From positions 21,139,106 to 21,203,105 of the forward strand of contig OX578282.1 in assembly GCA_951217055.1 (NCBI GenBank): 64,000 bases of DNA. Reading direction: 5' to 3'. A model generated the notes under the pieces. The model searched no databases. It was given only the letters and a program-made list of their open reading frames with translations, and had not been told where the DNA came from. The position numbers and the translations under genes were made by a program. This document shows positions 25,401-31,839 of this stretch, piece after piece. Source of the stretch: Gerris lacustris (lineage: Eukaryota > Arthropoda > Insecta > Hemiptera > Gerridae). Position 1 is the first letter of the stretch. Every line of letters starts with the position of its first letter.

Positions 25401-28400
25401 TAATCTAGGCACATAGACTCTCCACAAATATAAAAATAATCTATTAAATTTTAGGGTTGTTATGACTATTATTTATACATAAAATAATATATAAAGTATT
25501 TATAATAAAAACTTTGTTTTTATGGGCTAGTTTATTATCATTTGAAAGATCAGATTAGTAAATTATAACAGCAGAATGAATGCTGTTACAAGGTGGACAG
25601 AATTAATTATACAAAATAATAAGCTTTGAGATCTAAAAGAGTTATACCAATCTTATAGTTTTTTAAATGTAGCTTTAAAAGATCTTAAACTTAAAAATTA
25701 ATTATTTATGTAACCATGATTCACCACTGCCATTTACTTAATATATTATATATTTGTTTGGATTGTTTAACTTTAAAAAATGTAACAAAAATACATATAA
25801 TTAAAATAATTTAAAATTTCATCGTCCCTTATGACGAGAATGACTGATGGGAATGTTTGATGTTGGCTTAGAGTCAAATAAGGGTAATTTTGAGTGATAA
25901 TTTAAATCTAGTTCTTCCAGTAGTGACAATGTCTCAGTGAATGAGAGACATGTTCGAGGATGTACATCAGATACGTGTTACTTTCATAAGAGAAACATGT
26001 ACACCCTTGGAGATGCCTTGCATAGGAGGTAAATCCACTGGGGCGCACCTACCACCAGAGGTGCGAGTACTTTATTATGACATCAACAGCAGAAGCCTGC
26101 ACACTAAGATAAATATGAGTGGGTTTAAAATGGGGAAATTTTAAATGTAACAATTAATAAAAAGAAGAAACAAAAAATGTAATTAAACCTTAAAAAAAGG
26201 GGCTCTCATTAAAAGAAATTAATTTGAGGTAAGTTAAAATATATACTGTTTCACCTATGGTTTAGGCATCGTCGACTGAAGGGCCACGACCTGTCAGAAT
26301 ACTAGTAACCAAGAGGCCAATAGGAGGAGAGGAAAGAATAGGTCATGATTTGAGAAGACAACTCACCCCAGTAGACTCACCAAACTTGGCAACTCATCTC
26401 AAACAACTTGCATTGAACAGCCAGCAAACTGTGAGAGAACAGCTGAGAAGGCAGCAACTAATAGGAGCAGATCATTTAAGACAAGCAGCAGAAACAAAGA
26501 GACAGGTAATTGCGATGTTAAATTTATTAAGGGCATAAGCTTTAATGAAAATGGCAATGGTGGATCATGAATTAATTGCATTTACATTTAACTATTATGT
26601 TCATCTGCTTTTTTTTTTAGGATAATATAACTTAGATAATTAAGTAAAAATATTAAGATGTCAATGAATTAAATTTAGTAATCTAATTTACAGGCTTCCT
26701 AAGAATACTGTGAAACATTTTATTTCTTAAATCAGCTTTCTGAACCTTCGGACTAAATAATTTCTATTTATAAACATAAAACTAGACATTAAAGTAGTAA
26801 GACACAGTTTTTAACCACACCGTCAAGCAAAAATTGGTTAATTTGACTAAAATTTTGTAAAGATTTCCTCATATTGATTCAAATTTTAAGAGCAAAATTA
26901 ATTAAACACAATGGCATAAACAACTGCTTAAAACTTGGCATTTGAATGAACTTAACTTAGTCAACTAGCAATATGGACAATTAAAGGGGCAAAAATAAGA
27001 CGTTTTAAATCATATGCTACAAAGATTGACAAACAACTAATTGGGTTTTAATAGTTGTGTGCAAATCCTGTAGTTAAGAGAAAGGACTTAGGTAAATATG
27101 TAGTAGAGCAACAATCATTTGGGCCCTTAAAAGTGTTTGCCATGCCTTAGTAAATACAGTAGATGTAAAGCCATCCTTAACCCATTCAATGCGGGTGGAT
27201 CCACAGTGGGTGCTAACGCGCCTGGCAGGTGGATCCACAGTGGATCCAAGCCCTCCATTTCAGCCCTCTGTAGCTCTATTCTCTATGCCTCGAGTAGAAC
27301 CATCTTGCAAGGCTCCGTTAGGCCCACTCAGGTTTGTATCCTCAGCGGATCCAAACTTTTTATTTATTTTTTATTTATTTTTAAATTAACTTTTAAAATC
27401 TTTTAGATATATACAGTCACTAAGGTAGGTTCATGAATTAATTTACGCATTGAATGGGTTAATTGGAAAATTTACGGCCCGCAGAACAATTTTACAGTGG
27501 AATTATGATTTTGATAGAAATTATTATCTAGTGATTTTTCAAATGAAATTTTCCTAGACTACTGAAGTGTTTATAAGACATTTTTAAATTATAATATGAA
27601 TAATCTTGTTGAATGCTTCGAGTACTAAATGATTATTTATTTCCAGGTGGATAGTGAGGAAGATGACAGCCCTGATGTATATGGTGGAGGAATAGGTGGT
27701 GGTCACAGACTCTATCCACATAGAGCCTTAAGGATTCAACAAGCCCCTATAACTCAACATGATCCTAGAGAAATCTACAGGAATATGTTGCTTGAACAAT
27801 CTGGACTGAAGCCAGATCTCCCTCAAAGAAGGTAAAGCACAGCTTTTTTTACACAATATATTTTTCTTTATAATAAATCAAGGTGTGAGCAATAAACCAT
27901 TAATTCTAAAAATATTTACTTGAATTGTAAAATCTCCTTATAACTACAAATTTAGATGTAAAACAAAACTAGACATTACAAATTGAAAAGTTACTCGTAT
28001 GACTATTGCAGGTATTACCCAAGGCAACCACCTCAAGAAGAAGATGACTATGATGAGCCTCTACCTGCAATGGTACCGGTGGCTAATAGGGTCCTGCCAG
28101 CAATGTTAAGAGGAAGAATTGATGATGGTTATCAAGCGGATGGTTACTTAAGCAGACCAGGATACAGCAGATTTGCAAGGCAAAGATACAGCGGTAATAA
28201 CTATGGTGGAATAGATTATGAAGCTTTAAGAGATGAACTTATGCAGTATCTAATCCAATATTTGGAGTATAGGGTTGGAAGAAATCCATATTTCGGAAGA
28301 CAACTAGCTTACCAACCCCAACAGAATTACCGTTACCAACAACCTAATTATAACAACTACCAAGACAGGTATTATCGACCACAACCACCTTATCAGAGAG

Positions 28401-29020
28401 GCTATAACCCAGGCTATAATAATGGCTATCAAGGATACCCAGCTCCTATTCCACCTCCATACGCAGGTAATGTTCCTGTACCTAATGCAGTACATCTTCC
28501 TCCGAACGGTCAGTATCCTGGCTTTTCACCTAATGTCCAGTACACAGGTAATATAGGAAATGTTCAATATTCAAATGGTCAAGATAGTAACGGAGGGACT
28601 GTAACCATACCTGTTGAAACACCAAAACAAGAGAATCGTGTTAAAATATCAACTTTAAAACAAAGAATGGCGGAAATCGGTGATGCTAATGACAATTATC
28701 ATACTCAACCGATGCCTTCATCCAGTTTGATACATATGCTTCTAGCTACTCCGACACCAAGACGCCCCTTATTAGCCCCACAGAGATTAATACAAACTCA
28801 ACCTCCGTTACCTTTACAACGGCCAGAACAAGCACCTCAAAGACAACACATCCAAACAATATCCTCCTCTCAACGCCCTGTAACCACGACTCAGAGACTA
28901 CCCGTGCGTTCTGTTGAGATTGTCACTGCTGCTACCACAGTCTCCTCACCTGTTACAGGTACTTCAACAACACCTGCTCCTGTTACTGAAACTAAAGATG
29001 AAATGCAAGCTGTTAGTTAA
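7386..29020 (+). CDS. RR-type cuticle protein with long Y/Q/N/P-rich tail
   Basis: Six exons: 7386-7412, 22212-22479, 24330-24490, 26266-26505, 27647-27831 and 28012-29020. All introns are GT-AG, and the phases (0,1,0,0,2) join to one 1890-nt frame, 629 residues. Residues 1-24 form a secretion signal (MITAGATLN from exon 1, then VAICLLLARIASVQG). Residues about 43-97 form a chitin-binding RR domain (TYTFGYEAADGSFKIET, GFVDDQGELKRVSYTASNGTGF). Residues 99-290 are Arg/Gln/Pro-rich with a likely helical QTVREQLRRQQ stretch. An acidic DDYDEP patch and a helix-like YEALRDELMQYLIQYLEYRV (363-382) precede a Tyr/Asn/Gln/Pro repeat region (394-444), then a Thr/Pro/Gln-rich C terminus. RR proteins bind chitin in extracellular cuticle. 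The long tail is unlike short RR proteins and recalls insect Cpr proteins with low-complexity tails. Exon 1 is predicted from promoter, donor and phase only; exons 2-6 are firm. Confidence 0.85.
7464..8514 (-). mobile_element. 5'-truncated LINE (RNase H-bearing, I/Jockey-like)
   Basis: On the minus strand the element keeps the end of ORF2, a 3' UTR, AATAAA (7491-7496 region, TTTATT on plus) and a poly(A) tail (T run at about 7467-7482 on plus). The UTR holds the block GGTTTTCTGTGGTTTCCC and AGGCAAATGCCAGG, which I associate with 3' ends of arthropod LINEs. The 5' end is lost at about 8514, inside the RNase H domain, as expected of incomplete reverse transcription. It sits in cuticle intron 1, only about 50 bp beyond the exon 1 donor and in the opposite direction. 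Confidence 0.82.
7957..8514 (-). pseudogene. LINE ORF2 C-terminus (RNase H end and zinc-finger tail)
   Basis: Open from 8514 to the stop at 7957. It begins in the last part of an RNase H domain (LIWVKSHQGIEGNEEADKLAK). The common LINE C-terminal region follows: LPRTDIMKINRLRSYHARC, IGLSDSPICYTCPEKEENVAHILLECP. The Cys/Cys/His/Cys set CYTC...H...C is intact. The upstream reverse transcriptase and endonuclease are missing, so it cannot act alone. Confidence 0.85.
8936..9130. repeat. TATTA/TATAT low-complexity tract
   Basis: Almost pure A/T, built of irregular ATATT and TTATA units. Open frames across it translate to Tyr/Ile/Leu runs and are artefacts of composition. Confidence 0.9.
9443..9837. 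mobile_element. hAT-like MITE with internal 69-bp tandem repeats
   Basis: The ends are AGGGTTGGGACATCGAT and, inverted, ATCGATGTCCTAACCCT. Both sides are flanked by the same 8 bases, TTCAATTT (9435-9442 and 9838-9845), the target-duplication length of hAT elements. The interior is saturated with CATCGATG-like motifs and carries about three 69-bp tandem units. No transposase is encoded, and the reading frames through it come from the repeats. Confidence 0.85.
9602..9820 (+). repeat. 69-bp minisatellite, about 3 copies
   Basis: TCTTTCGATGTTTTGGCTAA recurs at 9611, 9680 and 9749, a period of exactly 69 (a multiple of 3, hence repeated peptides in both directions). Copies are nearly identical, pointing to recent expansion within the MITE. 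Confidence 0.9.
10221..10252. repeat. Perfect 14-bp hairpin
   Basis: ATTACGCAATATTC and its exact inverse GAATATTGCGTAAT are separated by ATTA. No adjoining structure explains it. Confidence 0.7.
10809..10943. mobile_element. Tc1/mariner-like MITE, 135 bp
   Basis: Inverted ends of about 40 bp (GGTTTGTTCCAAC..., with CTTCAAACTGGTTTGAAACTGT on the left arm) are flanked by TA at 10807-10808 and 10944-10945. The TA target site fits the Tc1/mariner superfamily. The middle contains GACGCATGCGC. Non-coding. Confidence 0.8.
11700..12176. mobile_element. Foldback element P, copy 2 (left end missing)
   Basis: Closely similar to 31948-32528: shared blocks include TTGGCAATAG, GGAGAGCGGCC, TTTTTGGTGG, AATAATCAAGTTG and the terminal GCTATCTCCTGGACTAT. 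The arms pair with each other about a centre near 11900. The outer left arm is missing. It is preceded by a C-homopolymer (about 11537-11552). Confidence 0.75.
12230..12541 (-). pseudogene. hAT transposase C-terminal dimerisation fragment
   Basis: 103 residues carrying the hAT C-terminal pattern LTLPVTNCSAERSFSALNRI followed by MRNDKLNSLLLLLLS and a basic FARAKARNKGN tail, similar to hAT/ZMYM-like transposases. The catalytic region is absent. Upstream on the minus strand a related open stretch is in a different frame, suggesting a frameshift. It lies in cuticle intron 1, minus strand, so it is not part of that gene. Confidence 0.8.
13012..13340 (+). repeat. Tandem duplication, 172-bp period, 2 copies
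   Basis: ATCGGTTCAGTGAAGAGACA occurs at 13012 and 13184, and each copy continues through GTTTAAGTGTGAAAGCC and TTAACACTGTGGAGTATTAA. The copies differ by small indels. Function unknown. Confidence 0.8.
13568..14144 (+). repeat. Repeat family C, copy 1
   Basis: Begins AGCGAATTTTCAAAGAAAT and ends TTTTCTTCGAAAATTCGCT, so the two ends are inverted to each other. The interior shared with other copies includes TTCAAGATGCATGTC, GCTATTTTTGACCCTAA, CCAAAAATTCTGGCC and AATCGATTAAGAATGGTC. Other copies: 14464-14888 (inverted), 35930-36465, 41806-42366 and a piece at 48165. Non-coding. Confidence 0.75.
14464..14888 (-). repeat. Repeat family C, copy 2 (inverted, truncated)
   Basis: Inverse of copy 1 from AGCGAATTTTCGAAGAAAA to CCCTGTGTACC; the distal end is missing. 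With copy 1 it makes a 1.3-kb inverted pair around a unique spacer (14145-14463) in cuticle intron 1. Confidence 0.72.
15748..16070 (+). repeat. Repeat B fragment and 130-bp tandem duplication
   Basis: AGGGCCCGTAGGCAAAACCAAGG (15751 on) is the left end of family B. Just downstream CATGTTATACATCAA...GGTCTTGAAGTGTAG occurs at 15814 and again at 15944, a 130-bp direct duplication spanning CCAAGATGGCGCCC. No gene seen. Confidence 0.7.
16950..17515 (-). repeat. Repeat family A, copy 3 (longest)
   Basis: The most complete copy, on the minus strand: starts near AACGGAAACTGTGATTGTTC, passes GGTTCCGTGTCTGTCTGTC and TTTTGCGAACCAACATA, and ends AGCTATGTGCCACACCA. Frames at 17209-17722 fall inside it and have no recognisable domain. 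Confidence 0.7.
17914..18091. mobile_element. CAGTGGCG-family hAT MITE, 178 bp
   Basis: Ends CAGTGGCGTAACTA and inverted TAGCTACGCCACTG are flanked on both sides by ATATTTTA (17906-17913, 18092-18099), a perfect 8-bp target duplication. The interior is G/C homopolymer-rich. Related copy at 61397 in reverse. Confidence 0.88.
18995..19225 (+). repeat. Repeat family A, copy 4 (5' half)
   Basis: From the GGTAACAGAAGCTATGTGAT-type start to ATTTAGATGGTAGTTCATAA, lacking the 3' half. It shows the AGGTCTCCGATTTCAAAAAT and GTGTCTGTCTGTCGCTC blocks of the family. Confidence 0.65.
19344..20042. mobile_element. Outer TIR element split by a hAT MITE
   Basis: GGCGCACATTAAGGCGCAAG...GGCAGCACAGTTTT...CAACCGCAGAT at the left is matched, inverted, by ATCTGCGGTTG...AACTGTGCTGCC...AATGTGCGCC at the right. 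Removing the inner element (19482-19981 plus one target copy) leaves about 190 bp with inverted arms of about 58 bp. No coding potential; superfamily not assigned. Confidence 0.72.
19482..19981. mobile_element. CAGTGGCG-family hAT MITE, 500 bp (nested)
   Basis: CAGTGGCGTATCCAG and its inverse CTGGATACGCCACTG are flanked by ATTCATCT on both sides (19474-19481, 19982-19989). G and C homopolymers lie just inside both ends. It interrupts the outer inverted-repeat element, so it is the younger insertion. Confidence 0.88.
20043..21005. other. Intron sequence, no gene seen
   Basis: Part of cuticle intron 1. Contains CT-rich and AT dinucleotide stretches (20296-20314, 20750-20762), a C run at 20887, and a short imperfect palindrome of AGTATACTTAATATAC near 20925-20965. 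I see no coding signal or transposon ends. Confidence 0.6.
21006..21874. mobile_element. 869-bp foldback MITE with TA target site
   Basis: CAGGGTGTCCCAGCTAATAT at the left is matched by ATATTAGCTGGGACACCCTG at the right, next to TA at 21004-21005 and 21875-21876. Pairing continues through almost the whole element (for example ATCTTTCTATCTATCATGGT inverted, and TTTAGCTGTAAAATGGACTT inverted), so the arms are about 400 bp. Fits a Tc1/mariner-type non-autonomous foldback. A frame at 21719-21937 is incidental. Confidence 0.85.
22212..22479 (+). CDS. Cuticle gene exon 2 (signal core and RR domain)
   Basis: Follows an acceptor ending TTGCAG. Encodes VAICLLLARIASVQG, a short QQREVAIIKQI linker and the whole RR chitin-binding core to GFQATS. 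It ends one base into a Gly codon before GTAAAC at 22480. Without splicing the frame would stop at 22509, which supports the donor. Confidence 0.88.
22532..23347. mobile_element. 816-bp foldback MITE in cuticle intron 2
   Basis: Left CAGGGTGTTTGGTCGAAGA and right inverse CGACCAAACATCC are flanked by TA. Inner arms pair extensively (CAATCGTTTC / GAAACGATTG; ACGGCAAGTGCTACAG / CTGTAGCACTTGCCGT; AGCTTGTAATAATG / CATTATTACAAGCT). It starts 52 bp after the exon 2 donor. Non-coding. Confidence 0.8.
24022..24285 (+). repeat. Repeat family D, copy 1
   Basis: Inverse of 41425-41690: shared blocks GGTAGCACCCCCAAA, GGTATGATTTTT, GTTTAGGCTCCAGGTG and AAATTTTCACACCAT. Preceded by a T run of about 22. In cuticle intron 2, near its end. 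Confidence 0.65.
24330..24490 (+). CDS. Cuticle gene exon 3
   Basis: Acceptor TTTAACAG, donor CAG|GTAACA. Encodes 54 residues beginning GNVNGQGVTRKPVLIFRHPP, which continue the RR domain smoothly, then a Pro/Thr/Arg-rich stretch. It ends in phase 0. Confidence 0.82.
24491..26265 (+). other. Cuticle intron 3: short tandem duplication, no gene
   Basis: A 70-bp direct duplication (AATTTATTAATAAC at 24531 and 24601) contains CAGCCTGTGGAGGGCCTA, also seen in the SINE near 36935. It is followed by TGTTAT-rich DNA (24660-24830). A small frame at 25941-26144 has no recognisable domain. Confidence 0.6.
26266..26505 (+). CDS. Cuticle gene exon 4
   Basis: Acceptor GGTTTAG, donor GACAG|GTAATT. Encodes 80 residues from ASSTEGPRPVRILVTKRP to AAETKRQ, including a predicted helical Gln/Arg/Leu-rich segment (HLKQLALNSQQTVREQLRRQ). 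Phase 0 at both ends. Confidence 0.82.
27181..27458. mobile_element. piggyBac-like MITE, 278 bp
   Basis: CCCATTCAATGCG at the left and its exact inverse CGCATTGAATGGG at the right are flanked by TTAA on both sides (27177-27180 and 27459-27462), the target site of piggyBac elements. GTGGATCCACAGTGG is repeated inside. Lies in cuticle intron 4; frames inside are incidental. Confidence 0.85.
27647..27831 (+). CDS. Cuticle gene exon 5
   Basis: Acceptor TATTTCCAG, donor AAG|GTAAAG. Encodes VDSEEDDSPDVYGGGIGGG then HDPREIYRNMLLEQSGLKP. It ends two bases into an Arg codon completed by exon 6. Confidence 0.85.
28012..29020 (+). CDS. Cuticle gene exon 6 (low-complexity tail and stop)
   Basis: Acceptor ACTATTGCAG. 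The 336-residue tail contains the Tyr/Asn/Gln/Pro-rich region and a Pro/Gln/Thr-rich C terminus ending MQAVS, with TAA at 29018-29020. A possible poly(A) signal AATAAA lies at 29315-29320. An unsplit downstream reading from 27983 is open but uses intron sequence. Confidence 0.88.
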
Positions 29021-29406
29021 TCAAGCCATAATATTCCTAATTAATTAATTTTTAATGATAAAAATTGTAATACTTTTTTCTACTTTTCTATTTTTGTATA
29101 AAATATATTTTTTTTAGAAAACATTAACAGGTTGTCTTTACTTTCTTATCCCTTTTATAATTTGAGTAAAATTTAAAATTAAATACAAGTTCAGTAGAAC
29201 CACACAATAATGGATTAATAAGGGCTGAGGGTGGTAATAATTATATCAAATAATAATCTAAAATACATCAATGAAAGTTCAGTAGTTAGCTTAAAAATTG
29301 TTTATTTTACATAAAATAAAAGATAGCCACATCTCGGGAACTATTGCACGTACAGAGTTGCCGTTGGTATTAAATTGTTATAAATTCATTGCACTGAAAA
29401 ACTAGT

Positions 29407-29572
29407 AATTATTATTAACTACGGGAAACAGACAGTGAAAAATTCACTCCAGCGCCGGGATTTGAACCACGGGCCTCTATATTTCCAGTATAGAGGCCCG
29501 TGGTTCAAATCCCGGCGCTGGAGTGTATTTTTCACTGTCTGTTTCCCGTAGTTAATAATAATTATAATTTGA
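29407..29572. repeat. Near-perfect palindrome of two SINE-like 3' pieces
   Basis: Arms of about 78 bp meet around TTTCCAG at about 29484-29491. Each arm reads, outward from the centre, GAGGCCCGTGGTTCAAATCC (a match to the tRNA B box GGTTCRANTCC), CGGCGCTGGAGTG and TTTTTCACTGTCTGTTTCCC. This looks like a head-to-head pair of a tRNA-derived sequence about 400 bp after the cuticle gene stop. Confidence 0.8.
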
Positions 29573-31701
29573 TTTAATTAAAATTTAACTTTCCGTAGTA
29601 TGAAAACTACCAAAAACTTAAAAATTGAATTTTGAAAAACTAGTGTGAAAAATTAACATCGAACAACGCATAGTTTTCGAGGTATATAGCATCAACTGAA
29701 AATTTTTCAGTTTTTCACGTATTACGCAAAAAATTAGGGGGGGGGGGCCTTAGGGAGAGGTCTTGGGGGAGGGAGTCTAGGAGGTGGGGGGTAAATAGAG
29801 GAATGAAAAATTTGGAAGGGGGAGTCAAAAATCTATAAAAAAATAAATATAGGGTGGCTTGAAGTTAGAAATCCCTTATAAAAGAGTTCTTTTGCCCCCT
29901 AATCCTACTTTATTTTTTATTACCTAAATTTGAGCGCTTGTAACTCAAACACATTTAAAAAATTTAAATGACCATTTTTATTGGAAATTTAATGAAGAAC
30001 AAACTTGTAAATAACCATAAATCGCCTAATGCCAACACTTTTCGAGATATAAGCGAAAAACTTAATTTTGGTCTCATTTGAGCCTTATAACTCGTGAAGC
30101 TCAAGGTCAAATCAAGGGTACTTTTCGGATGTTGTTTGAAAACACTAAATAAAGGTGTACACAAAAATTCAGCTCACTTTGAATTATTCCGATGAAAAAT
30201 CCTAATTTGACTGGGCTATATTGTGATATCATAGTGAAATAACCAATGCAATTAAATACATCAAAATTAACACAAAAATAAGAACAAATAAACAACAAAT
30301 ATTATGAAAATAAATGTATTTCTCAATTAATTTTGGTTTTACAAAAAAAAAAAAAAAAAAAAAAAAATCTCAATAAAATTTAATACAACTAATATAAATA
30401 ATGGCTCCCTTTTTGAGTAATATATTTTGGTAAAATTAACGGACAATAACTATTATTATTACAGATATAAATTTATATTCTATATACAGTATAAAATTAA
30501 ATAAATAATTATGACAATGAAATAAGCATTAGACACCATAACTAAGTGCTCGAAAAAAATGTTCGTGTTCTAAAATGTTATTAAACATCTAAAATAACCA
30601 ATATCAACCATAAAACAATATTATACTTTAAGAATGAACATAACAACAAAAACATTAAAAAATATGTTAAAATTTGTCTTTACTAAGCAAAATCATAAAA
30701 AGAATGGAATCTAAAAAAGAAATGGAAGATAATATTCAAATGAAATGAATGTCATGGTAATAAGTTGTTCCTTTTATATAAAAAAAAAAAATAAATAAAT
30801 CAAAGCTAAAAAAAATTGGAGAAAAGTAATAAAAATCAATTAATACATATCTTTAGCTTTCGCAAGAAAATAATATATTCATGTCAATTCCAAATAAATT
30901 ATGTTCCTGAAATTTATTTCTTTCAGTTTTATGTTGAAAGTGGTTTTTAGATAATTTTAATTTACAAATGTGAGACATTTAGAATCAGATTCAATAAAAT
31001 TCACTTAAGCATTCAAAGGTACCTAAACATTTCCGAACTTTTTGTTTTAAAACTCGGAGAATTTTATTATGACATAAATTAATAAGAATTATGTTATTTA
31101 GTGTAAATTTTAACATTTTTGTGACCACTTTCTATAATACTCTATGGTAGAGAAGTGCATTAGCCCCATGAATAATTGTACGGTGTGATATCTTATACTT
31201 TTTGGTTTTTCACACTTTTTTCCACCCCAGTCTTAAACAGAACAAATGAATTTAGGTTGATCATTAGAGTGGAACGTGTATAAGAAGTTTAGACATTGAA
31301 TCCGAATTATTACTAGTGTGGGAGCATATTAAGCTTCAAGATCACTAAAAGTACCAAATCTCAACTGAGTTTTTTTAATTTGTGGAGTTACCTAGTCAGG
31401 TTATGAATTAACTGTTAATAAATTATATGGTTTTCTTTTTTTAGAGAAAAAAATGATAATACATTTTCAATGCTTCCCTGTTCTCATGCCACAAAAAGTT
31501 AAAACAACCTTTCTCCATTAGTTATATCATTATTGTTACTTATATACTGAATACACAGTTTAGAAGGAATCAAGTAGAAAGATTGGTACTTATAGTTGAA
31601 ATAAACTAATAATACATTATTTTAAAAGATTTTGAGCTAAAATAACGGCAAGAAGTTCAGAAGTAGGTAAATTTGAGTCCAGAATAAACTTAAATGAAGA
31701 T
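29573..31701. other. Convergent intergenic space and VLCAD 3' flank
   Basis: Contains a G-rich stretch (29738-29830, runs of 3 to 10 G), a short repeat CTTTCCGTAGTATGA shared with about 17687, and an A run at 30340-30367. VLCAD's 3' UTR must lie here on the minus strand; AATAAA candidates read leftward from 31078 and 30918, but I cannot choose between them. No gene seen. Confidence 0.5.
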
Positions 31702-31839
31702 TTAGAGGTTAAGAGGATTCTTTTGTACAAATCCACCATTTTCACAAACGTTCTTGGCAATTGTTGCCATATGGTCAAACTGCTTATGATGGTCAGATGA
31801 TGTAAGCACACCAAGATTTTGAGCTACTCGTGCCGATGC
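31702..31839 (-). CDS. ACADVL: ACADVL exon 11 and stop
   Basis: Encodes [20 protein letters not shown], then [18 protein letters not shown] and TAA at 31704-31702. The ending in NPL plus a hydrophobic residue is typical of VLCAD C termini. Confidence 0.92.
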   Translation of the reverse strand, partial: ASARVAQNLGVLTSSDHHKQFDHMATIAKNVCENGGFVQKNPLNL

